In this document: positions 40,307-48,905 of the stretch, piece by piece
Position numbering within the stretch: position 1 is the stretch's first letter
Layout: each line of letters starts with the position of its first letter
Assembly: GCF_028204155.1 (NCBI RefSeq)
Contig: NZ_JAQLOI010000001.1
Location: forward strand, 372,001 to 436,000
Direction of reading: 5' to 3'
DNA from: Vibrio algarum
GTDB lineage: Bacteria > Pseudomonadota > Gammaproteobacteria > Enterobacterales > Vibrionaceae
DNA: 64,000 nt
The notes under the pieces: generated by a model
Told to the model about the DNA's origin: nothing
The model's database searches: none
Seen by the model: only the letters and a program-made list of their open reading frames with translations
Position numbers and translations under genes: made by a program

Positions 40307-41191
40307 CTATTGATTGCTATCTAATAATTTAATCAATTGCTCCAATTTGTGAGGTTTGTCAAATGTAATCGTCATCTTAGATTTTCCATTTGGACTACGA
40401 GTTAAAGATACAGCTGAGCCGATACGCTGACTAAGCCGCTCTGATATATCTAGAGCTTCTGTATCTTTTTTCGTTTCACCTTCTACTTTTGGTGCTAATA
40501 ATTTTTTAACATACTGCTCAGCATGACGCACGGTCATTTTTTTATCAGCTATAACCTTTGCAGCATCGCCCTGACTTTCTGTATCTAAAACTAATAGAGC
40601 TCGAGCATGGCCCATATCTAGATACTTTTTCTCAACTAATTTTTTTACTGACTCTTCAAGCTGATTTAGTCTCAGTAAATTAGTTACTGTTGTACGAGAT
40701 TTCCCTATCACATCCGCAACTTGCTGGTGTGTTAGCTCAAACTCGTCTTGCAACCGCTCCAACGCTTGTGCTTCTTCTATAGCATTCAGATCTTCGCGTT
40801 GAATATTTTCTATTAACGCCATAGCAATAGCCGCATTGTCTGCTACATTTTTAACTATGCAAGGTACTTGCTTAAGGCCAACACGTTTGGCTGCTCTCCA
40901 ACGTCTTTCACCAGCAATAATCTCGTAAGAGTCTCCTTCAACCTGACGAACCACTATAGGCTGAATGATACCTTGTGACTCGATTGATGCAGACAGCTCT
41001 TCTAGAGCCTCTAAAGAGATATCTTTACGAGGCTGGTAGATACCAGGCTTAAGATTAGTAATTGAAATATCAGCCAACTCGCCATCAACTGAAATAGATT
41101 GGCTACTGGACGCTGTTTTTTCTTTTTCTCTAGCAAGAGAACTGGTAGCTAATAAGGCATCTAAGCCCATCCCTAAACCACGTTTAGACAT
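40307..41191 (-). CDS. parB: Chromosome partitioning protein ParB
   Basis: CTP-dependent sliding clamp loaded at parS sites for origin segregation. It is 294 residues. The N-terminus KRGLGMGLDALLA is typical of chromosomal ParB. Box I, IIAGERRWRAAKRVGL near 115, and box II, ALIENIQREDLNAIEEA near 145, form the CTP site. A helix-turn-helix (THQQVADVIGKSRTTVTN) follows near 175, then a C-terminal dimerisation region. It is last in the mnmG-rsmG-parA-parB run. Confidence 0.97.
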   Translation of the reverse strand: MSKRGLGMGLDALLATSSLAREKEKTASSSQSISVDGELADISITNLKPGIYQPRKDISLEALEELSASIESQGIIQPIVVRQVEGDSYEIIAGERRWRAAKRVGLKQVPCIVKNVADNAAIAMALIENIQREDLNAIEEAQALERLQDEFELTHQQVADVIGKSRTTVTNLLRLNQLEESVKKLVEKKYLDMGHARALLVLDTESQGDAAKVIADKKMTVRHAEQYVKKLLAPKVEGETKKDTEALDISERLSQRIGSAVSLTRSPNGKSKMTITFDKPHKLEQLIKLLDSNQ

Positions 41192-41217
41192 TTACGTAAT
41201 TCCCTTCTTTTTATCTA

Positions 41218-41991
41218 TTATGCTGGAACTTCTTCGCGACGAAGTATTTCTCCAGCTAGTGCTAAATAGGCTTTTGCACCTGCAGAATGCTTATCATAAT
41301 ACATCGCGGGACGACCATGACTTGGTGCTTCTGCTAATCGTACATTTCGAGGAATAACGGTTCTATATACCTTATCGCCAAAGTGCTTCTTGAGCTGGTC
41401 TGATACTTCATTTGATAAACGGTTACGCGGATCAAACATTGTTCGTAGCAGACCTTCAATTTTCAAATTGTCATTTACTACTGCAGCCAACTTGCTGATG
41501 GTATCCATTAAAGCGGTTAAACCTTCAAGTGCGAAATATTCACACTGCATCGGAACCAAAACAGAATCAGCCGCTGCCATAGCGTTGATTGTAAGTAGGT
41601 TTAGCGCAGGGGGACAATCTATAAAGATGAAATCATAGTTATCACGAACCAAAGCCAACGCGTTTTTAAGTCTCACTTCACGAGCAAACACTTCCATCAG
41701 TTTTATTTCAGCAGCGGTCACGTCACCATTGGCTGCGATAAGATGGTAACCTCCACTAGTGTTTTTACATACCACTTCCTCAAATGGTACATCTTCTACT
41801 AGAAGGTCATAGGCTGTTGAATCTACTTGATATTTATCAATACCACTAGACATTGTAGCGTTACCTTGAGGATCCAAGTCAACGACTAAAACTTTTCTTT
41901 TGGTTGCTGCCATTGAAGCGGCTAAATTGATACAAGTCGTCGTTTTACCGACACCACCTTTCTGGTTGGCTATTGCGATAATTCTTCCCAC
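41218..41991 (-). CDS. parA: Chromosome partitioning ATPase ParA
   Basis: Soj/ParA-type ATPase of 257 residues that moves ParB-bound origins. The deviant Walker A is KGGVGKTTTCINLA near 10, Walker A' VVDLDPQGNAT near 38 and Walker B FIFIDCPPAL near 122. DNA-binding lysines and arginines are in the C-terminal half. It lies 26 bases upstream of parB and ten bases downstream of rsmG. Confidence 0.97.
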   Translation of the reverse strand: MGRIIAIANQKGGVGKTTTCINLAASMAATKRKVLVVDLDPQGNATMSSGIDKYQVDSTAYDLLVEDVPFEEVVCKNTSGGYHLIAANGDVTAAEIKLMEVFAREVRLKNALALVRDNYDFIFIDCPPALNLLTINAMAAADSVLVPMQCEYFALEGLTALMDTISKLAAVVNDNLKIEGLLRTMFDPRNRLSNEVSDQLKKHFGDKVYRTVIPRNVRLAEAPSHGRPAMYYDKHSAGAKAYLALAGEILRREEVPA

Positions 41992-42001
41992 TGTAACCTC
42001 T

Positions 42002-42637
42002 CTACTCTTCCATCTTGGCTAAGGTTACAAGATGTCTCTCACCTTCTAGCTCAGGAACATTCAAAGCTTTGACTTCGATCACATTACACCATTTTGGCAA
42101 CTGTTCAATCTCATCTTGTGAAAGTAAGCCTTTCAGAGCGAGGAATTGACCCGTTTTTTGCTTAGGTAGGTGATGACACCACTCGACCATATCGCTCATA
42201 GAAGCAAATGCTCGACTCAAAACAGTATCAAATTTTTCCTCTGGCTGAAATTCTTCGACTCTACTTTGTATCGTTGTAACATTTTTAATTCCAAGTTCAT
42301 GAAGAACTTGTTTTATAAATCGAATTCGTTTGCCCAAGCTATCTAGAAGATAAAACTCTTTTTCAGGGTTCATAATTGCCAATGGAATGCCTGGTAATCC
42401 TGGTCCTGTACCTACATCAATTAATCTATTTCCATGCAAATGCGGGCTGACAACAATACTATCAAGAATATGCTTTACTAGCATATCCATAGGGTTGCGA
42501 ACAGAGGTCAAGTTGTAAGCTTTATTCCACTTGTTTAGCATTTCAACATATCCAATAAGCTGGGTTCTTTGCTGTTCATTAACAACAAGATCAGTCTTAT
42601 CGATAAGAAAATTCAATCTATCATTTAATTGAGTCAC
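42002..42637 (-). CDS. rsmG: 16S rRNA m7G527 methyltransferase RsmG
   Basis: SAM-dependent methylation of G527 in 16S rRNA (formerly GidB); loss gives low-level streptomycin resistance. It is 211 residues (E. coli 207). The SAM motif is LIDVGTGPGLPGIPLAI near 68, preceded by KWNKAYNLTSVR. Its start directly follows the mnmG stop with no gap. Confidence 0.96.
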   Translation of the reverse strand: MTQLNDRLNFLIDKTDLVVNEQQRTQLIGYVEMLNKWNKAYNLTSVRNPMDMLVKHILDSIVVSPHLHGNRLIDVGTGPGLPGIPLAIMNPEKEFYLLDSLGKRIRFIKQVLHELGIKNVTTIQSRVEEFQPEEKFDTVLSRAFASMSDMVEWCHHLPKQKTGQFLALKGLLSQDEIEQLPKWCNVIEVKALNVPELEGERHLVTLAKMEE

Positions 42638-44530
42638 TTATCCATTTCCCTTTTTAAGCATGCCTTGTTTTTTTAAATATACCAATAAGATAGAGACGGC
42701 TGCTGGGGTAATACCCGAAATTCTAGATGCAATTCCTATTGATTCTGGTTTTGCCTCGTTGAGCTTGGCCACAACTTCATTAGATAAACCTTGAACATTT
42801 TTATAATCAATATCAACAGGAAGTTTAGTATTTTCATGGCGTAATGATTTTTCTATCTCATCTTTTTGACGCTGAATATAACCTTCATATTTGACCTGAA
42901 TTTCAACCTGCTCAGAAGCTTGTTGATCCTCTAAAGCTGGTGAAAACATCTCTAACTCTGTCAGCTGTTTATAGGTAATTTCAGGACGACGTAATAGATC
43001 TTCTCCACATGCTTCTCTAACCAAAGGAGTCTTCAGTAAAGTATTTAAATTCTCGACACCTTCCGATTTTGGGTTGACCCAAATATCTTTCAGACGTTGT
43101 CGTTCTTTTTCTAAGTTATCTACTTTTTGGTTAAAACGAGCCCAACGTTCATCATTAACTAGGCCTAATTCACGCCCTTTCTCAGTTAAGCGTAAATCAG
43201 CATTATCTTCACGGAGAAGTAATCGGTATTCTGCTCGAGAAGTAAACATTCTATAAGGTTCTTTGGTACCCATCGTTGATAAATCATCAATAAGCACACC
43301 CATGTACGCCTCATCGCGACGAGGGTTCCAACCTTCTTTATCTTGGGTAAATAAACTAGCGTTTAAACCAGCCATTAATCCTTGAGCTGCAGCTTCTTCA
43401 TAGCCCGTAGTACCATTAATTTGCCCTGCAAAAAACAGCCCTTTAATAAATTTATTTTCATAAGTCTGTTTTAGATCTCTAGGATCGAAAAAATCGTATT
43501 CAATTGCGTAACCAGGGCGAACAATATGAGCGTTTTCAAAACCTTTCATTGATCGAACTATATTTACTTGTACATCAAACGGTAAACTTGTGGATATACC
43601 ATTTGGGTAGAGTTCTGTTGTATTTAACCCTTCTGGTTCAATAAAAATTTGATGGCTATTTTTATCAGAAAAACGCATCACTTTATCTTCAATAGAAGGG
43701 CAATAGCGGGGGCCAATCCCTTCAATCACACCAGCATACATAGGGCTTCTATCTAAATTAGCTCGAATAACCTCATGAGTTTTGTCATTTGTATGAGTGA
43801 TGTAACAAGGTATCTGTCTTGGATGTTGAGTGCGATTACCTAAAAATGAAAATACTGGTGTAGGGTTATCACCGTGTTGCACTTCTAATAATGAAAAATC
43901 AACACTATTTGCATCGATACGTGGTGGAGTCCCTGTTTTTAGTCGATCAACTCTTAGTGGTAATTCACGTAATCTATCCGCTAAGGCAATTGAAGGAGGA
44001 TCGCCTGCACGGCCTCCAGAAGAACTTTCCATACCAATGTGGATCTTACCACCAAGAAACGTACCCACCGTCAATACAACGGATTTGGCACGTATTTTTA
44101 GGCCCATTTGAGTAACAACACCAGTGACTTGATCATTTTCAACAATAAGATCATCTGCTGGTTGCTGAAAAAGAGTTAAATTTGGCGTGTTTTCTAATGC
44201 TTTTCTAACAAAAGATTTATAAAGAGCTCTATCAGCTTGTGCGCGAGTAGCTCGTACCGCTGGACCTTTAGAAGCATTGAGTGTTCTAAATTGGATACCT
44301 GCTTCATCTATTGCTTGGGCCATCAGTCCGCCAAGTGCATCAACTTCTTTAACTAAATGTCCTTTACCTATGCCTCCAATAGCAGGGTTACAAGACATTT
44401 GTCCTAACGTATCAATATTGTGTGTTAGCAGAAGTGTTTTTCTACCTGTTCTAGCAGATGCAAGTGCAGCTTCCGTTCCAGCATGTCCGCCACCAATAAC
44501 GATGACGTCAAATTGTTCGTGATAAAGCAT
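42638..44530 (-). CDS. mnmG: tRNA uridine-34 modification enzyme MnmG
   Basis: FAD-dependent partner of MnmE that adds the carboxymethylaminomethyl group to wobble U34 (formerly GidA). It is 630 residues (E. coli 629). The FAD dinucleotide motif is VIGGGHAGTEAALASARTG at the N-terminus. CNPAIGGIGKGHLVKEVDALGG and GYEEAAAQGLMAGLNA are family signatures. It borders oriC and is transcribed away from it, as in E. coli. Confidence 0.98.
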   Translation of the reverse strand: MLYHEQFDVIVIGGGHAGTEAALASARTGRKTLLLTHNIDTLGQMSCNPAIGGIGKGHLVKEVDALGGLMAQAIDEAGIQFRTLNASKGPAVRATRAQADRALYKSFVRKALENTPNLTLFQQPADDLIVENDQVTGVVTQMGLKIRAKSVVLTVGTFLGGKIHIGMESSSGGRAGDPPSIALADRLRELPLRVDRLKTGTPPRIDANSVDFSLLEVQHGDNPTPVFSFLGNRTQHPRQIPCYITHTNDKTHEVIRANLDRSPMYAGVIEGIGPRYCPSIEDKVMRFSDKNSHQIFIEPEGLNTTELYPNGISTSLPFDVQVNIVRSMKGFENAHIVRPGYAIEYDFFDPRDLKQTYENKFIKGLFFAGQINGTTGYEEAAAQGLMAGLNASLFTQDKEGWNPRRDEAYMGVLIDDLSTMGTKEPYRMFTSRAEYRLLLREDNADLRLTEKGRELGLVNDERWARFNQKVDNLEKERQRLKDIWVNPKSEGVENLNTLLKTPLVREACGEDLLRRPEITYKQLTELEMFSPALEDQQASEQVEIQVKYEGYIQRQKDEIEKSLRHENTKLPVDIDYKNVQGLSNEVVAKLNEAKPESIGIASRISGITPAAVSILLVYLKKQGMLKKGNG

Positions 44531-44994
44531 GGATCGACCTTAAGGTATTTCTAATGAAAACGTGAATGAAAAAGGAGCGTCATTCTACCTGTTTTGTGAA
44601 GTTGGTAAAATGTATTTAGAGTAATTTTGAAGAGATTTAAAATATAGAATATATATAAGATCTATATAGAGATCTTTTTATTGGATCTATTATTAAGCAA
44701 GCACGATCATGTTAGTAACTCAAAAATGATCAATAAGATCATGGTGTTTATGAGGATCATATCGTGTGATCTTGCTTTGATCTATAGGAGGATTAGCTGG
44801 GATCAAAATGGCTTTTTATCCACAGATGAAAGATCGAAATAAAGTTGTTATTGGGATAACTATAGCTTAATCACTGGTATTAAGGTTAGTTATCCACAAT
44901 TAGTGTTTTGTAGTGTTCAAAAAAATTAGGTTTACAAGCATAACTTATCCACATGTAGGTATAAGATGTGCAATAGAAGTGTAATTTTATCTGG
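44531..44994. other. oriC: Chromosomal replication origin oriC
   Basis: Gene-free, AT-rich region between mnmG and mioC. Three perfect DnaA boxes TTATCCACA lie at 44816-44824, 44890-44898 and 44945-44953, all on the plus strand. Eleven GATC (Dam/SeqA) sites fall within 44659-44835, far above the roughly one expected by chance. The unwinding element lies at the mnmG side. The layout matches gammaproteobacterial oriC: 13-mers, then DnaA boxes, then mioC transcribed towards the origin. Boundaries are approximate; the functional core is about 44650-44960. Confidence 0.95.
44659..44696 (+). other. oriC unwinding element: three GATC-headed 13-mers
   Basis: Three consecutive 13-mers begin GATCT: GATCTATATAGAG (44659), GATCTTTTTATTG (44671) and GATCTATTATTAA (44684). 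They match the L, M and R 13-mers of E. coli oriC (GATCTnTTnTTTT) in spacing and form. This is where DnaA melts the duplex. Confidence 0.88.
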
Positions 44995-45429
44995 TTACAT
45001 TTGACTGATTAAAGTGTTTAACCACTCTTCAGCGGGTTCTTCTGGAATTTGATGATCAAGAATATCAATGATTAAACATTCTGAAATAGCCATTGCGCCT
45101 ATGTCTTCCAGTAAATTGAAGGCATGTTTGCCAGCAGCACAAAAAGTGTCGTAGCTAGAATCTCCAATCGCAATAACTGCAAATTTAACATCAGTCATTT
45201 TTGGTGGGGTGTTTAATAGGCTGTTGATAAAAGGTTGGATATTTTCTGGGTAGTCACCAGCTCCGTGAGTTGAAGTAACAATTAACCAGGTACCTTCATT
45301 TGGGATAGTTTTCAAATCAGGGGTATTATGGATCGTTGTAGCCAATCCATTTTCTTGTAAAACGTCACTTAAGTGATCACCAACGTACTCTGCAGTGCCT
45401 AATGTGCTACCAGTTATAATGTGGATCAT
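44995..45429 (-). CDS. mioC: MioC, flavodoxin-like protein next to oriC
   Basis: FMN-binding flavodoxin-like protein of 144 residues (E. coli 147), reported to support biotin synthase. The N-terminal phosphate loop is ITGSTLGTAEYVGDHL, with the flavin loops SSTHGAGD-like (TSTHGAGDYPENI) near 60 and GDSSYDTFC near 95. The chosen start MIHIITGST follows homology; 23 upstream codons in frame are not conserved. It is transcribed towards oriC, so its transcription may influence initiation. Confidence 0.93.
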   Translation of the reverse strand: MIHIITGSTLGTAEYVGDHLSDVLQENGLATTIHNTPDLKTIPNEGTWLIVTSTHGAGDYPENIQPFINSLLNTPPKMTDVKFAVIAIGDSSYDTFCAAGKHAFNLLEDIGAMAISECLIIDILDHQIPEEPAEEWLNTLISQM

Positions 45430-45506
45430 TGTTCTTTTAGCCTCTTTTTTAGGTTCTTTACTCGTTACTAGTATTAAATTTAGACGAGAATTATTCAATT
45501 TTGTTT

Positions 45507-46388
45507 TTATGTATGGGTATTAGCGTACCGTATTAGCGATTTTAAAATGAATTCAGAAGCGAGGTTCAGTTTACGTTTAGGGTTAAATGAAACGGAAACT
45601 TGGCTTGTATAGCGATATGTATTTTGCTCAACATTTTTTATTAGCCCGCATTGCACATATTGATTGGCATAATGTATTGGTAAAAAGACAGCATAATTAC
45701 CTGATAATATATGCATTAAACCCGCATCAAGTGATAGCTGATCTAAAACTTCAAGGTATTCGAAATGGTCATTGACAAGGTTGCTCACTGTGTCGGAAGA
45801 GTACCCCCCGTAATTACTTTAATAGATTTCAATTCGCTTTCAGGTGTCGAAGAAGCAATATAAAGCTGACTTTCTTCATGGTATAGAATCTCACTTCTCA
45901 AATGAGATTTTAATCTATCGGGTATAACACCAATAAGAAGCTGATCTGTCCCATCCATTAATCGCCTTTCAAGCTGATATATGTCAGATTGAAAAAAGTA
46001 TACCGGATGTTTGGAGCATAACCTTTTGCATATTGTAAAGCTTGAGTTATGGGCGAAGGTTGATAACTAAGAAGGTTGTCGATACTACCAATTGAAACTT
46101 GTCCAATAAGCTCTCCTTTGAGTTCAGTGAGCGTTTCACTAAATGAATTAAATGAAGTAAGTGCAATTTTGGCTTCTTTGTAAACAGCTTCGCCTTGAGG
46201 AGTCAGTTGAAAACCACCTCTGCCTCTATCACATAATCGCATGTTTAGTTTTTTTCTAACTTAGCCAATATGGCACTCAAGCTTGGTTGACTCAAACCTG
46301 TTACATATTCCGCATTCGTTATGCCGCCTGATTCTACAATCTGGCAGAACACATCAAACTGATAAAATTCTTTAACTGAAAAGCTCAT
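45507..46388 (-). pseudogene. LysR-type transcriptional regulator, three homopolymer frame breaks
   Basis: Reconstructs to a 294-residue LysR-family regulator. The N-terminal winged helix-turn-helix reads ITNAEYVTGLSQPSLSAILAKLEKKLN, then MRLCDRGRGGFQLTPQGEA, followed by an effector-binding domain. The frame breaks in runs at 46249-46255 (T7), 45992-45997 (A6) and 45804-45809 (C6). One added base at each restores KKLNMRL, RYTFFQSDIYQLERRL and TGGYSSDTVSNL. It is divergent from the permease-DUF917-HyuA operon with a long dyad between them, so it is the likely local regulator. The effector is unknown, and no symbol can be assigned. Confidence 0.82.
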
Positions 46389-46400
46389 ACATTTGTTTTT

Positions 46401-46448
46401 CTAATGTTTACATTTAGTTTTAGGGGTTCAATTTGATGTAAATATTAG
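46401..46448. promoter_or_regulatory. Inverted repeat between the LysR gene and its divergent operon
   Basis: CTAATGTTTACAT (46401-46413) and ATGTAAATATTAG (46436-46448) are inverted copies with one mismatch, 22 bases apart. Each arm holds an ATGT/ACAT-like core. Position, length and symmetry fit a LysR-type regulatory and activation site controlling both directions. The repeat is seen directly; the binding role is inferred. Confidence 0.65.
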
Positions 46449-46491
46449 TGAAAGTGGAGTACTAGTCAAGGAAGAGTGAAGGAATATAGAC

Positions 46492-47799
46492 ATGGATGTG
46501 GATTCAAAAAATAATTTGCAAGACTCGATTCAAGATTATGAGTTGCAAGCAGTACCAAGTAATGAACGTAAACACTGGTGGTTTATAGCTATCATATGGG
46601 TTGCTATAGGAATAGATATTTCTGGCCTTTTTTTAGGTGCTTTTTTAAGTGAAGGTATGACGCTTTTTGATTCAATGATAGCTGTTTTTATAGGGTCTTC
46701 ATTGCTCGCTGTCCTTGCTGCACTTTGTGCTAATGTCGGTTTTTCTAGTGGCTTATCTACGGTGTTAATTTGTAGCAATGTTTTTGGGCGTATTGGTGGA
46801 AAGCTGGTTGGTTTTGTTACGGGGGTTTCACTCGTTGGCTGGTATGCATTTCAATTGGACTTTTTTACGGTAGTGACGACATCTGCATTGGAATCTATTG
46901 ATATTGAAATATCGAGATTTATTGTACTAATTTTTGGTAGTTTATTGATGTCACTGACAGCTTTATGGGGTGTAAGGGCTCTAGGTAAACTGAGTATGAT
47001 TAGCGTACCTATTTTAATTTCTATTATAGGTTATGCGCTGTATACAGTTATGACATCTGATAGCACCATTCAAGACGTGGTATCTGAACCTATCGGATTT
47101 GGTGTTGCTATTTCTTATGTTGTTTCTATTTGGATATTAGGCGCAGTCAATGCACCTGATGTAGCTCGATATGCACGTCAAAGAAAAGACGCCATTTTAG
47201 GGGCTGGTCTTGGCTTTCTTATAGGAAATAGTTTTATTGTTGTTGTTGCTTTAGTTTTGACTAAGTTTGTAGGAAATGATGACCTTGTAGCGGTACTATT
47301 TTCTCTAGGGATGGGGTTATCTGCCATTCTTGTTTTAGTTTTAGCTCAATGGACAACCAACACAATGAACTTGATAGGCGGTGCTTTAGATCTTGCTGTC
47401 ACCTTCCCAACAGCAAAAAGATGGGTATTGGTCGGGGTTATTTCGGTTGTAGGTACGGTTCTAGCTATCGATGGGATGGTTGATCGATTTGGTGTGTTTC
47501 TCTCGTTTCTCGGTACAGTAGTTTCTCCAATTGCTGGTGTTTATCTTGTTGATTATTATCTAATAAATAGAAAAAAAGAGCTATCTGTTGAACGAGGACA
47601 AATAATTAGCATTCATTATCCTGCGATCATCGCTTGGTGTATTGGTGCTATTACCTGTTTTATCACGAGTTATGATTTCCTTAATCTCATACAGATATCG
47701 TCTATTTCAGTTTTAGATGGAACGGTTGCTGCGGCTTTAAGTTATTTGATTATAAGTAAGTTTTCATCTATAGCCTCATTAACTTCAAAAGTGGCCTAA
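46492..47799 (+). CDS. NCS1-family permease (CodB-like)
   Basis: Membrane transporter of 435 residues in the nucleobase-cation-symport-1 family, which carries cytosine, purines, hydantoins and related compounds. About 12 hydrophobic segments are visible; the first, WWFIAIIWVAIGIDISGLFLGAFL (quoted in part elsewhere), holds the family's early transport motif. APDVARYAR near 222 resembles the conserved helix 6 region of CodB-type proteins. The GGAG-like AAGGAA precedes the ATG. It is first in an operon with a DUF917 protein (two bases on) and a HyuA-type protein, so it probably imports their substrate, a cyclic amide or related heterocycle. The substrate cannot be read from sequence. Confidence 0.82.
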   Translation: MDVDSKNNLQDSIQDYELQAVPSNERKHWWFIAIIWVAIGIDISGLFLGAFLSEGMTLFDSMIAVFIGSSLLAVLAALCANVGFSSGLSTVLICSNVFGRIGGKLVGFVTGVSLVGWYAFQLDFFTVVTTSALESIDIEISRFIVLIFGSLLMSLTALWGVRALGKLSMISVPILISIIGYALYTVMTSDSTIQDVVSEPIGFGVAISYVVSIWILGAVNAPDVARYARQRKDAILGAGLGFLIGNSFIVVVALVLTKFVGNDDLVAVLFSLGMGLSAILVLVLAQWTTNTMNLIGGALDLAVTFPTAKRWVLVGVISVVGTVLAIDGMVDRFGVFLSFLGTVVSPIAGVYLVDYYLINRKKELSVERGQIISIHYPAIIAWCIGAITCFITSYDFLNLIQISSISVLDGTVAAALSYLIISKFSSIASLTSKVA

Positions 47800-47801
47800 T
47801 A

Positions 47802-48905
47802 ATGAAACATTTAACACTATTAACTGAAGATGTTATTGATGATATTGCGACAGGGGCTGGAGTCTTAGGGACTGGCGGTGGTGGGGATCCTCATCTTGGT
47901 TCTTTGATGGCAAAATATGCCATACAAAAATACGGTCCTGTGGAAGTAATTCAACCTGATGATCTTTGTGATGACGATCTAGTTGTTCCAGTAAGTATGA
48001 TCGGTGCGCCGACAGTTGCTATCGAGAAGTTCTTATCTTATCGACAGATAGATTTAGCTTTGAAGGGAATAGAAGAGTATATGGGTAGAAAAGTAGCGGC
48101 TACTTTTCCTATAGAAATTGGTGGCAGTAATTCTATGGTTCCTATACTGGCTGCTGCGCGATATGGCTTACCCATTATTGATTGTGATGCTATGGGAAGA
48201 GCTTTTCCTGAATCGCAAATGGTCACATTTTATCTAGATGGACTTAAATCAGCACCGAATGTATTGGTTGATGAAAGAGGTAATAGGGCGATTATAGAAC
48301 CTATTGATGGAGTATGGGCTGAAAAATTAGCACGGCCTATTGTTGATCAAATGGGTGGAGAAGCACTAATTTGTGATTACCCTATGAATGGATCGGAATT
48401 AAAGCAAAGCGCATTACACGGAACTTTATCACTTGCATGGAACCTTGGTTCTGCCATAAGGGATAAATCATCAACTCATCCTGTTGATTCTATACTAAGT
48501 TTTATTAACGGTTATAAGCTTATAGAAGGAAAAATTACGGATGTAGAACGTAAAACAGTCGGTGGTTTTGCTAGAGGAAAATTACACGTGTCTTCATTTT
48601 CTAGCTTTGAAAGAAAAGAAGTAGAGATACAGTTTCAAAATGAATTATTACTTGCTACTGATATTACAAGTGAGCCGAGACCTTTGGCTATGACGCCAGA
48701 TATGATTTCAGTATTAGATATGGAAACAGGAAAAGCGATAACGACAGAAAACCTACATTATGGTCAGAGAGTGAGTGTTATTGCTTACCCTTGTGATCCT
48801 AAGTGGAGGACAAGCAAGGGAATATCAGTAGTTGGCCCTAAGTATTTTGGTTATTCGTTGGAATATCAGAAAGTTGAGCAGTTGTTGGGTGAGGGGAAGT
48901 TATGA
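47802..48905 (+). CDS. DUF917 family protein
   Basis: Protein of 367 residues in the DUF917 family, which usually sits beside hydantoinase/oxoprolinase genes. The glycine-rich N-terminus GAGVLGTGGGGDPHLGSL near 18, IEIGGSNSMVPILAA near 103 and DCDAMGRAFPESQM near 127 are its hallmarks. From memory, a member has been tied to desulfuration of an S-methyl-thiohydantoin; I cannot confirm that this applies here. It has no signal peptide. It overlaps the next gene by four bases (ATGA), implying a tight functional unit with the HyuA-type protein. Confidence 0.82.
   Translation: MKHLTLLTEDVIDDIATGAGVLGTGGGGDPHLGSLMAKYAIQKYGPVEVIQPDDLCDDDLVVPVSMIGAPTVAIEKFLSYRQIDLALKGIEEYMGRKVAATFPIEIGGSNSMVPILAAARYGLPIIDCDAMGRAFPESQMVTFYLDGLKSAPNVLVDERGNRAIIEPIDGVWAEKLARPIVDQMGGEALICDYPMNGSELKQSALHGTLSLAWNLGSAIRDKSSTHPVDSILSFINGYKLIEGKITDVERKTVGGFARGKLHVSSFSSFERKEVEIQFQNELLLATDITSEPRPLAMTPDMISVLDMETGKAITTENLHYGQRVSVIAYPCDPKWRTSKGISVVGPKYFGYSLEYQKVEQLLGEGKL

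Noticed and set aside
44851..44859. Additional DnaA box on the minus strand (TTATCCCAA)
   Set aside because: Two mismatches to TTATCCACA; not counted among the reliable boxes.
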